11,214 nt of DNA. Origin: CAYVJW01 sp964451885 (GTDB lineage Bacteria > Patescibacteriota > Gracilibacteria > UBA4473). Where the stretch lies: positions 1-11,214 of the forward strand of contig CAYVJW010000052.1 in the NCBI GenBank assembly GCA_964451885.1, given 5' to 3'. A program made the translations under genes and the position numbers. This document shows positions 5,711 to 11,214 of this stretch, one piece after another (positions within the stretch are counted from its first letter, which is position 1; each line of letters starts with the position of its first letter). The notes under the pieces are model-generated. The model saw nothing but the letters and a program-made list of their open reading frames with translations. It ran no database searches and had not been told where the DNA came from.

Positions 5711-7591
5711 ATGAAGCGCCCTCTCCCAAAAAACGCCCCCAGACGAAGCAATCCTTTCTCATATCTCTTTGTTATCGCCTTAATAGGCGCCACACTAACA
5801 CTTTTTTTTCAACCGGATTTCACAGGAAAAAGAAAAAAAACGGAACTGATCCCACTTTCAGAATTGATTTCAAAATATGAAAAACAACAGCTGGAAAAAG
5901 TAGAAATTAAAGACCATAAAATCACAGGAACGGGAAAGAATGGAAAAACATACGAATCAATCAAAGAAACATTTGCCGGAGTTCATGACTTGGGACTTAA
6001 TAATCCTAAAAATAAAACAGCAGTCGAAATCGTAGATACAAGCGGGGAAAAATTTTGGATGAACGTACTCATGGGAGCGGCACCTTTCTTATTATTAGTT
6101 TTATTCCTGATTTTTCTATCCCGACGGGTAGGGGGCTCCATGGGAGGAGAAGGAGGGCCTTTCGGATTCGGAAAATCCAGAGCCAAAATATACGATAAGA
6201 CAAAACACAAAACAAAATTTTCCAACGTAGCCGGATGCGATGAAGCCAAAGAAGAGGTTGAAGAAATCGTTGACTTTTTAAAAAATCCAAAAAAATATCA
6301 GAAAGCCGGCGCCACTATCCCAAAGGGAATTATACTAATCGGCCCCCCCGGAACCGGAAAAACATTAATAGCCAGAGCCATTGCCGGAGAAGCATCCGTT
6401 CCGTTTTTTTCGGTTTCGGGTTCAGAATTCGTTGAGATGTTTGTCGGAGTAGGCGCAAGCCGTGTTCGAGATCTTTTCAAAACAGCCAAACGAAACGCCC
6501 CGTCCATCATCTTCATCGATGAAATTGATGCCATCGGAAAACATCGCGGAGTTGGAGGAGGGAGTGGTGGACATGACGAACGCGAACAAACCTTAAATCA
6601 AATTCTAACCGAAATGGACGGATTTGAACCAGATACTTCCGTTATCATAGTAGGCGCTACAAATCGCCCTGATGTTCTTGATAAGGCATTACTTCGTCCC
6701 GGACGTTTCGATCGCAGAGTTACGGTAGACTTACCAGATCTCAGTGCCCGGGAACAAATCCTTAAAGTCCACATAAAAGAAAAAACACTTGCCCCTAAAT
6801 CCAACTTAAGAAAAATCGCCACCAAAACCGTCGGTTTTTCTGGAGCCGACCTGGAAAACATACTAAATGAGGCAACTATCGCCTCTGTAAAAAAACGCAA
6901 AAAATCAGTAACGCAGGAAGATCTTGAAAATGCCGTAGAAAAAGTAGCCATGGGCCCAGAACGTCGATCACGCCGAATAACAAAAGACGAAAGAGAAATT
7001 ATTGCCCATCATGAAGTCGGCCATGCCATAGCCGGACACTCTACAAAAAACTGTGAACCGGTTCACAAAATTTCCATTATTTCCCGCGGCAACGCTCTAG
7101 GAGTGACCTGGTTTTTACCGGAAGAAGACAAATACCTGGTAAGTGAACAAAAGTTCAAAGACGAAATGGTTTCCTTGCACGGAGGAAGAATAGCAGAAAT
7201 GCTGGTTTTCGGCCAAACAACAACCGGAGCAGCCAATGATCTTGAACGTATCACCAAAATTGCACGAAATATGGTAATGACCTATGGAATGGGAGACAAC
7301 AAGAAACTCGGTCCGGTTATCTTTACAGAAAAAACAACCCCCTACCTGGGATTTGGTGCCAATGAAAAAGAATACTCTCCCGAAACAGCCAGAATGATTG
7401 ACGAAGAAGTAAAAAGGCTGGTGCTAGAATCAGAAGAACAATGCAAAAAATTCATCAAAAAAAAACTACCGCTCCTTAAAAAAATCGCACAAGACTTACT
7501 CAAAAAAGAAACTATCACGAAGGAAGAGTTTTTGGCATACTTTAAACAAGGAACAAGTAAGCCGCAAGAAGTAAAGACTAAAACACAATAA
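5711..7591 (+). CDS. ftsH: ATP-dependent zinc metalloprotease FtsH
   Basis: Membrane AAA+ protease that extracts and degrades misfolded or regulatory proteins. 626 residues, normal length. There is a short basic N-terminus, a first membrane helix (about 16-34), an extracytoplasmic domain (35-115), a second membrane helix MNVLMGAAPFLLLVLFLIFL (117-136) and a Gly-rich linker. The AAA module has Walker A GPPGTGKT (211-218), the pore loop FVGVG (244-248), Walker B IIFIDE (266-271), and the second region of homology NRPD....LLRPGRFDRR (318-336) with arginine fingers R332 and R335. The protease domain has the zinc site HEVGH (434-438) and the third ligand D510 in TTGAANDLERIT. The C-terminal tail is Lys-rich and variable. 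It runs convergent with murG; stop TAA. All catalytic residues are present, so it should be active. Confidence 0.97.
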   Translation: MKRPLPKNAPRRSNPFSYLFVIALIGATLTLFFQPDFTGKRKKTELIPLSELISKYEKQQLEKVEIKDHKITGTGKNGKTYESIKETFAGVHDLGLNNPKNKTAVEIVDTSGEKFWMNVLMGAAPFLLLVLFLIFLSRRVGGSMGGEGGPFGFGKSRAKIYDKTKHKTKFSNVAGCDEAKEEVEEIVDFLKNPKKYQKAGATIPKGIILIGPPGTGKTLIARAIAGEASVPFFSVSGSEFVEMFVGVGASRVRDLFKTAKRNAPSIIFIDEIDAIGKHRGVGGGSGGHDEREQTLNQILTEMDGFEPDTSVIIVGATNRPDVLDKALLRPGRFDRRVTVDLPDLSAREQILKVHIKEKTLAPKSNLRKIATKTVGFSGADLENILNEATIASVKKRKKSVTQEDLENAVEKVAMGPERRSRRITKDEREIIAHHEVGHAIAGHSTKNCEPVHKISIISRGNALGVTWFLPEEDKYLVSEQKFKDEMVSLHGGRIAEMLVFGQTTTGAANDLERITKIARNMVMTYGMGDNKKLGPVIFTEKTTPYLGFGANEKEYSPETARMIDEEVKRLVLESEEQCKKFIKKKLPLLKKIAQDLLKKETITKEEFLAYFKQGTSKPQEVKTKTQ

Positions 7592-7637
7592 TTCCGCAGG
7601 ACTAGGGTGAACATTAATTATATGCCATCACATTCAA

Positions 7638-7667
7638 GGTTCAATAGTCCTTCAGAACTATTGACCC
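7638..7667. terminator. Hairpin between convergent ftsH and murG
   Basis: TCAATAGT (7641-7648) and ACTATTGA (7657-7664) form a perfect 8-bp stem around an 8-base loop, extendable past one mismatch by GG/CC (7638-7639 and 7666-7667). It lies in the only gap between two convergent genes and could stop both transcripts, but neither side has a proper T-run. The murG stop codon (7658-7660) lies inside the stem. Confidence 0.45.
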
Positions 7668-8713
7668 AACAATTTATTCCTTGCCACTTGTTCCTTCCCC
7701 CGTGTCATAATTCTTTCCGCTATCTCCCTCGCCTTATTCTTAATACATGATTTCCGAAGCGCCTCCTTCAGCATCAGATCATTCAACGTTTTATCAATTA
7801 ATTCAACAAACACATTCTTAGCCTTTGGAGATTGTGGAAGCAAAATACATAAATTTAGTTTCACAAAATATTCCACATTTTTTTGCTGGTGATTTTGCGC
7901 AGCCGAAGGGAGGGGAATGATAATACCGGGTTTCTTAGCCGTAATAATTTCAAAGAGGGAACTGGATCCGGCTCGCGAAACAATGAGATCAGCTTCTTGA
8001 ATTTTTTGGAATAACCCGGATGCCGACAAAAAAGAAAATTGCTCGAAATTTTTATGGAAAAAATTAATTTCCTTTCCCGCCCCGGAAATAAGAGTCACAA
8101 AATATTTATCGCAGAGCACCTCAGCATTTTGCGCAAACAACTCATTCAAAAACTGCGCCCCCTGAGAAGCCCCAAAAATAAGTATATTTTTTCGCTCCCC
8201 TCCACACCTCAGGGAAGGGGAGTCCACCCTCAAAGAAGGAGAATAAAACAAAGGCATAGAAGGTACCCCAAAACTCGAAAAAGTTGCATCAGCATGCTTT
8301 TTAGAAATCCGAGTCATCATCCCGGAGACAGCATCAGATTCATGGGAATATATATTCCCTTTAAATCGCATCAGATACTTGGCCGAAATCAATAACGGAA
8401 AACCCACAAATCCACCTTTAAAAAAAATAACATCCGGATTTACTCTTTTTAATAACCTTCGAGAAATAAAAACAGACTTCAAAATAACAAAGATGTCAAT
8501 AAAATTCTGAAAAGAAAAATACCTCCGAATCTTACCGCTTTTTAAGAAATGAACGGAAACACTATCAAAATTTTCCTCAATGACCCTCCTGTCCAAAGGC
8601 TGATCAGCAACAACAATTTCCACCTTGGCACCAAGGGCCTTCAACTCATCCGACAGATTCTTAAGAGGAAGGATATGCCCCCCCGTACCGCCTCCAACAA
8701 GCAAAACTTTCAT
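7658..8713 (-). CDS. murG: MurG, lipid II-forming N-acetylglucosaminyltransferase
   Basis: Adds GlcNAc from UDP-GlcNAc to lipid I on the inner face of the membrane, giving lipid II for peptidoglycan. 351 residues, normal length. The N-domain Gly-rich loop GGGTGGH (7-13), FFKGGFVGFPLL (97-108) and SHESDAVSGMMTR (123-135, the HEqN.vpG..N motif in altered form) are followed by the C-domain: ILIFGASQGAQFLNEL (177-192), SRAGSSSLFEII (246-257) and PLPSAAQNHQQKNVEYF (267-283) in the UDP-GlcNAc pocket. The inter-domain linker carries a duplicated SPSLR..SPSLR (158-169) from a 21-base tandem repeat. The ATG overlaps the last base of the upstream methyltransferase stop (TAATG), so the two are in one operon. 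Stop TAG. No other wall-synthesis genes are adjacent. Identification is secure. Confidence 0.93.
   Translation of the reverse strand: MKVLLVGGGTGGHILPLKNLSDELKALGAKVEIVVADQPLDRRVIEENFDSVSVHFLKSGKIRRYFSFQNFIDIFVILKSVFISRRLLKRVNPDVIFFKGGFVGFPLLISAKYLMRFKGNIYSHESDAVSGMMTRISKKHADATFSSFGVPSMPLFYSPSLRVDSPSLRCGGERKNILIFGASQGAQFLNELFAQNAEVLCDKYFVTLISGAGKEINFFHKNFEQFSFLSASGLFQKIQEADLIVSRAGSSSLFEIITAKKPGIIIPLPSAAQNHQQKNVEYFVKLNLCILLPQSPKAKNVFVELIDKTLNDLMLKEALRKSCIKNKAREIAERIMTRGKEQVARNKLLGQ
8195..8242 (-). repeat. Tandem 21-base repeat with palindrome inside murG
   Basis: Two adjacent 21-base units (8201-8221 and 8222-8242), alike at roughly 15 positions, encode SPSLRVD and SPSLRCG in the linker between the MurG domains. 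CTCCCCT (8195-8201) and AGGGGAG (8216-8222) form a perfect 7-bp inverted repeat overlapping one unit. The GC-rich, palindromic, in-frame nature suggests a small inserted repeat element tolerated in a loop. Confidence 0.5.
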
Positions 8714-9240
8714 TATTTTTCATAAATATAAATCCAAGACTTCCCAAAACGTATTTTTTCTTTCTCTTTCAATGAACCTATTTTAAATGCATTAGAAATA
8801 ATCTTTGCTCCTTTTTTCAACTCCTTAAATTTCTCAACATAAAATTTTTCCATTATTTTCGGAAAAAGATAACAAAAAATAACATCCGCATCAGATAAAT
8901 CAACCTTATAAAAATTTTTACACAAAAACCGGACAGAGGACTTATGAAACTTATTTCTAAGCCTTCCCAACCAACACAAAGGCCTAAGCCGTTCAATTCC
9001 AATACAATTCCCGCCTTTTTCCGCCGCAAAAAAAAGAATTTTACCGTCCCCACAGCCCAAATCATATACAACTTGCCCTTTCCGAACATCCGCCAATTCC
9101 ACCATTTTTTTAGCGACATCGCTTCCTGTCCTCACAAAAGGAACACGAAGAATTATGGCTCCGATAGTCATATAAGTAAAAAGAAAAGTTCCAAAAAGCA
9201 ATAATACTAAGAGTATCAAAATAAGAATAATTTCAATCAT
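8713..9240 (-). CDS. Membrane-anchored class I SAM-dependent methyltransferase, FAM173-like
   Basis: 175 residues. An N-terminal membrane helix (about 3-30, nearly all Ile, Leu, Val, Phe) leads into VPFVRTGSDVAKKM (33-46). The SAM-binding motif I, VVYDLGCGDGKI (57-68), is followed by CIGIE (79-83), whose Glu should bind the ribose, and by DLSDADVIFCYLFPKIM (114-130). A membrane helix, a P..RT/PT segment and a small Rossmann fold with a DLS.ADV strand resemble the FAM173/ANTKMT-type lysine methyltransferases, which in eukaryotes act on mitochondrial membrane carriers and ATP synthase subunit c. The substrate here is unknown; a membrane protein or a lipid-linked wall precursor is possible given the one-base overlap with murG. 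Start ATG at 9240 sits about 22 bases after a predicted transcription start. Fold is sure; the subfamily is an informed guess. Confidence 0.75.
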   Translation of the reverse strand: MIEIILILILLVLLLFGTFLFTYMTIGAIILRVPFVRTGSDVAKKMVELADVRKGQVVYDLGCGDGKILFFAAEKGGNCIGIERLRPLCWLGRLRNKFHKSSVRFLCKNFYKVDLSDADVIFCYLFPKIMEKFYVEKFKELKKGAKIISNAFKIGSLKEKEKIRFGKSWIYIYEK

Positions 9241-9269
9241 AAAAATAATCTAAAAATTTCATTCAATGA

Positions 9270-9298
9270 ATTATATTATTTTTAAAAAAATAAAACAA
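9270..9298 (-). promoter_or_regulatory. Promoter for the methyltransferase-murG unit
   Basis: On the minus strand a perfect -10 box TATAAT (9270-9275) lies 17 bases after TTGTTT (9293-9298), which is a weak -35. The predicted start is near 9263, leaving about 22 bases to the methyltransferase ATG. It sits in a very AT-rich spacer, so chance matches are possible. Confidence 0.45.
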
Positions 9299-9345
9299 TT
9301 TCAATAAAATATTTAAAAATTTTCTTAATTCATAATTTTTTCTAT

Positions 9346-9380
9346 CTAAAAACTAGTAACGAAAAACTAAAAACTCGTAA
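9346..9380. repeat. Near-identical direct repeats 21 bases apart upstream of the methyltransferase
   Basis: CTAAAAACTAGTAA (9346-9359) and CTAAAAACTCGTAA (9367-9380) differ at one position and begin 21 bases apart, about two helical turns. They lie roughly 50-110 bases upstream of the predicted methyltransferase-murG promoter, a typical place for paired regulator sites. Low complexity weakens the case. Confidence 0.35.
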
Positions 9381-9410
9381 TAATATAACTCCCCTCTTTA
9401 TAAAACACAC

Positions 9411-9440
9411 TACTTAAAACAAGATATATTGTGTTAAGTA
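9411..9440 (-). terminator. Hairpin downstream of the DJ-1/PfpI-like gene
   Basis: TACTTAA (9411-9417) pairs with TTAAGTA (9434-9440), then after an A/G mismatch ACAA (9419-9422) pairs with TTGT (9429-9432), closing on a six-base loop. On the minus strand it is followed by GTGTGTTTTATAAAG, a modest T-rich tail. It is about 110 bases after the DJ-1-like stop and could end that transcript. Mostly A-T pairs, so it is weak. Confidence 0.35.
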
Positions 9441-9549
9441 AGATAGGTGCATTACTATGTTTTGAATCCGCCAAACCTCACCAATAAAGGGTTAATGTAC
9501 AAACGTTCGATTTAAGGCGTTTTTCATAAAATTAGATATCATAGAGCAA
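9441..9549. other. Spacer segment with possible plus-strand small RNA
   Basis: No gene is supported. On the plus strand TTGTGT (9429-9434) and TACTAT (9453-9458) are 18 bases apart, and downstream CGCC (9469-9472) can pair with GGCG (9516-9519), directly followed by TTTTT (9520-9524). Inside, AACCT (9474-9478) pairs with GGGTT (9489-9493). This could be a short transcript of about 60 bases ending in a weak terminator. It could equally be 3' untranslated sequence of the DJ-1-like gene. Confidence 0.2.
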
Positions 9550-10062
9550 CTATTCAAACATTTTCAAAAACTCTACCGCCGTCTCCTCTGCCGCCTCCGG
9601 TCCATCAGCTGTCAAAACTTTTTCATCCACAACTACCGAATTATTTTCAAATTCAGCTCCAAATTTTTTACAAAAAGTAGGAAAGTTCCCATCCCAATTG
9701 TGACCAGTAGCACGTTTCCCTTCCAGAACCCCCCACTTCAGAAAATTTCGGGGCGCTGCACAAATAGCCCCCAATGGCTTCCCGGAATTTAAAAAATCAA
9801 AAGCCAAATTCTTCGCCTCATCATCCTCCATAAAACCTAACGAACCAGCCCCTCCTACAAAAAAAAGCCCATCAAAATCCCCTGTCTCCACCTCTCCCAA
9901 CAAAAAATCATTCTCAACCCTATAACCAAAACTACCCACTGAAATATCCTTTGTGGAAGCAGTCTTAACTGAACAATTATTTTGCTCAAAAAAAGCCCGC
10001 GGCACAATATATTCCACATCTCGAAAATCAGCCGAAGCCAAAACCATACAAATGTTTTTCAT
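9550..10062 (-). CDS. DJ-1/PfpI superfamily protein
   Basis: 170 residues, the normal size for a single-domain DJ-1/PfpI protein. The family folds as a flavodoxin-like sandwich with a reactive cysteine at the nucleophile elbow; members act as glyoxalases or deglycases, chaperones or proteases, so the exact reaction cannot be read from sequence. Visible are the conserved Glu in FRDVEYIVPRAFFE (E17), the strand FDGLFFVGGAGS (63-74), the elbow AICAAPRNFL (99-108) with C101, GVLEGKRATGH (111-121) with H121 as the likely third catalytic residue, and a C-terminal LTADGPEAAEETAVEFL segment as in other members. E17, C101 and H121 together support an active cysteine site. No clear Shine-Dalgarno precedes the ATG at 10062. 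It follows the CsaB-like gene and its terminator by 29 bases, so it may need its own promoter, which I could not find. Stop TAG. Confidence 0.88.
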   Translation of the reverse strand: MKNICMVLASADFRDVEYIVPRAFFEQNNCSVKTASTKDISVGSFGYRVENDFLLGEVETGDFDGLFFVGGAGSLGFMEDDEAKNLAFDFLNSGKPLGAICAAPRNFLKWGVLEGKRATGHNWDGNFPTFCKKFGAEFENNSVVVDEKVLTADGPEAAEETAVEFLKMFE

Positions 10063-10091
10063 AAAATAATTAGATAAAAATTTCTAATAAT

Positions 10092-10124
10092 GTGCAGGAG
10101 CAATTTACAAAATTACTCCTGCAC
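10092..10124 (-). terminator. Strong hairpin at the end of the CsaB-like gene
   Basis: GTGCAGGAG and CTCCTGCAC (10092-10100 and 10116-10124) pair perfectly over nine bases; after one C/A mismatch AATTT (10102-10106) pairs with AAATT (10110-10114), leaving a three-base loop. On the minus strand a T-rich but interrupted tail follows (ATTATTAGAAATTTTTATC). The stop codon TAA (10113-10115) and the last three codons of the gene lie within the structure. The best terminator in the window. Confidence 0.75.
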
Positions 10125-11048
10125 TACTTCCTCCCTCTTCCATACCTCTATCCCCTTCTCCTTCACAAAACTCTCAACCTTCTCAGAATAAGCTTCCTTC
10201 AATATATAAGTATTCTCTCCTCCGCAAAAAAACTCCCCCAGCATCAAAAAATGATACCTCTCGCCTATGACAATACCCGATCGCTGAAAAAGGGAAAATA
10301 ACTCAGTTTTGGAAGCCGGAAAAGCTACATCCCTTCTCAACTCAAGCGGCAAAAAAGCTTGATCCTCTTTTTGAAATGCTAAAAATACCTTTTTATAGTC
10401 ATAGAATTTCTCTAAAAACGCATCCTTCGTGTCAGAAGGAATTTTTGAAAGCGCATTGATAAGCACAATCTTTTTTGATTCCGCCTCTCCCCTCTTCCAT
10501 ATGGTTTGGTTTTCCAAAAATTCCAATACTCTATCTTTCTGAACCTCAACATCATTAATCCCCAAGTCGCCTAAAGCACTAGCAGACTCCTTATCCCTCA
10601 CAGTAACCTTATTAACACAAGAAAAAACATATTTAACAAGCCTTTTCGAAAACCAGCCCAAACCCTTATCTATCCCCTGCCTCTCAAAAACAACCGGTTT
10701 ATCTTTAAATAAGTGTTTTACCCATAAAAACACAATAAACCATATAAAAACAGCCCTAAACTTAATAGCAAAAAGTCCCCCACCCGGAAAAACCACCTGA
10801 TCAACATTAGTTTTTAAGGCAGAAATGGACGCCCTATATTCTTTAGAAACCAAAAAGCGCCACCAACTCCGAAAACCAACCGGGAAAAAATCCACTGTTT
10901 CAAACCTCCGTTCTGTAAAATTCTGAGAAAATTCAGCATCATTCGTCATCACAACCAGTTCCGGATATTGATCAAGCGTAGCATTCAAAATAAGCTCATC
11001 ACCAATATTCTCCGCCCCGAAGTTCCCAATAAGTAATGTTTTTGCCAT
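10113..11048 (-). CDS. CsaB-like polysaccharide pyruvyl transferase
   Basis: 311 residues from the ATG at 11048. The family transfers pyruvate from phosphoenolpyruvate to sugars of cell-wall or exported polymers; CsaB pyruvylates the secondary wall polymer that anchors S-layer proteins. Motifs in order: LLIGNFGAENIGDELIL (5-21), VVFPGGGLF (85-93), QGIDKGLGWFSKRLVKYV (124-141), VTVRDKESASALGDLGI (148-164), a possible DP-like VEVQKD (167-172), and IGERYHFLMLG (261-271), where R264 and H266 match the conserved R.H of the family. A hydrophobic stretch near 98-110 may be a buried helix. A GTG three codons upstream (11057) is open, but the ATG places the first beta-strand correctly. The gene follows the DEDDh exonuclease by 38 bases, so an operon is likely, and it ends in a strong hairpin. 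Family good; substrate unknown, so no symbol is given. Confidence 0.85.
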   Translation of the reverse strand: MAKTLLIGNFGAENIGDELILNATLDQYPELVVMTNDAEFSQNFTERRFETVDFFPVGFRSWWRFLVSKEYRASISALKTNVDQVVFPGGGLFAIKFRAVFIWFIVFLWVKHLFKDKPVVFERQGIDKGLGWFSKRLVKYVFSCVNKVTVRDKESASALGDLGINDVEVQKDRVLEFLENQTIWKRGEAESKKIVLINALSKIPSDTKDAFLEKFYDYKKVFLAFQKEDQAFLPLELRRDVAFPASKTELFSLFQRSGIVIGERYHFLMLGEFFCGGENTYILKEAYSEKVESFVKEKGIEVWKREEVVQE

Positions 11049-11086
11049 AACAAACACAGCCTACTCATTTTTTTTGGAAATTCAAT

Positions 11087-11214
11087 TTAACGTTTAAAGT
11101 CTCTACTCAACAAACAAAGAACAGCCGCCGCCATACTTCTCACATCATCCATAGCATTATGAACCCGCACTTTCCCAATACATAGACCGGGAACTTCTTT
11201 ATGCAAAGTCCCAC
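11087..11214 (-). CDS. C-terminal end of a DEDDh-type 3'-5' exonuclease (partial)
   Basis: The gene enters from the right edge; only the last 41 codons and the TAA stop are inside. The fragment contains VRVHNAMDDVRSMAAAVLCLL, which fits ExoIII motif of DnaQ-like nucleases: the catalytic His (H18 of the fragment), then Asp five residues later (D23), on the final helix. This family includes the proofreading subunit of DNA polymerase III, RNase T and oligoribonuclease; the fragment cannot separate them. The short basic tail SRDFKR ends the protein. The gene is 38 bases upstream of the CsaB-like gene on the same strand. Assignment rests on a single motif. Confidence 0.65.
   Translation of the reverse strand, partial: GTLHKEVPGLCIGKVRVHNAMDDVRSMAAAVLCLLSRDFKR

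Noticed and set aside
5578..5760. Readthrough of the pabB TGA into an open stretch reaching ftsH
   Set aside because: It needs two TGA codons to be read as sense, overlaps the ftsH start in another frame, and adds residues beyond the natural PabB end.
8039..8395. 118-codon plus-strand frame inside murG
   Set aside because: It is antisense to clear MurG motifs, has a low-complexity Arg/Pro-rich composition and shows no start signal.
9441..9549. Minus-strand frame (GLADSKHSNAPILLNTIY...) resembling a transposase tail
   Set aside because: It has no start codon, an upstream TGA and no inverted ends or target duplication; the resemblance is only an impression.
1..11214. CRISPR array, tRNA, rRNA, insertion sequence, prophage or defence genes
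   Set aside because: Read on both strands by eye; no regular spaced repeats, cloverleaf, transposase, integrase or known defence motif was found. This is a core-genome type region.

Overview
The window looks like a chromosomal stretch from a small-genome, AT-rich bacterium, most likely a member of the Candidate Phyla Radiation (Patescibacteria). This rests on gene content and style only: a free-standing 5'-3' exonuclease in place of a full PolA, very short or absent Shine-Dalgarno signals, A/T-rich leaders, and divergent but complete FtsA, FtsZ, FtsH and MurG. Every long gene reads through with no in-frame UGA and one gene ends in UGA, so the standard bacterial code applies. That argues against Absconditabacteria/Gracilibacteria, which read UGA as glycine; a Peregrinibacteria-like lineage is a guess. 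I see no rRNA, tRNA, CRISPR array, transposase, phage gene or defence system.

Layout. At the left edge a minus-strand gene (64-588) encodes only the C-terminal half of a GT-B glycosyltransferase and has a good divergent promoter. The plus strand then carries the 5'-3' exonuclease (689-1627), a 350-base spacer with inverted repeats, and a cell-division and proteostasis run: ftsA (1978), ftsZ (3259), a pabB-like chorismate enzyme starting three bases after ftsZ (4462), and ftsH (5711), which has its own candidate promoter. Transcription then converges at 7592-7657. From there to the right edge all genes are on the minus strand. In transcription order they are the end of a DEDDh exonuclease (11214-11087), a CsaB-like polysaccharide pyruvyl transferase (11048-10113) ending in a strong hairpin, a DJ-1/PfpI-family protein (10062-9550), a 309-base AT-rich spacer, and a two-gene unit of a membrane-anchored methyltransferase (9240-8713) and murG (8713-7658) overlapping by one base.

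How it works together. FtsA tethers FtsZ to the membrane: the FtsA C-terminal amphipathic helix and the FtsZ C-terminal peptide that binds it are both intact. MurG makes lipid II for septal and lateral wall. FtsH degrades membrane and regulatory proteins. The CsaB-like enzyme would decorate a cell-wall polymer, possibly for S-layer attachment. The exonuclease ends in a beta-clamp-binding-like peptide, so it probably works at the replication fork. The role of pabB beside ftsZ is not obvious.

The plus strand appears C- and A-rich across genes of both orientations, which suggests that the minus strand is the leading strand and that ftsA, ftsZ and ftsH lie on the lagging strand. The best leads are the clamp motif on the exonuclease, the half glycosyltransferase, the pabB placement and its repeat-like insert, the palindromic repeat in murG, the altered FtsA phosphate loop and the FAM173-like methyltransferase next to murG. 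I did not find a clear previously undescribed multi-gene system.
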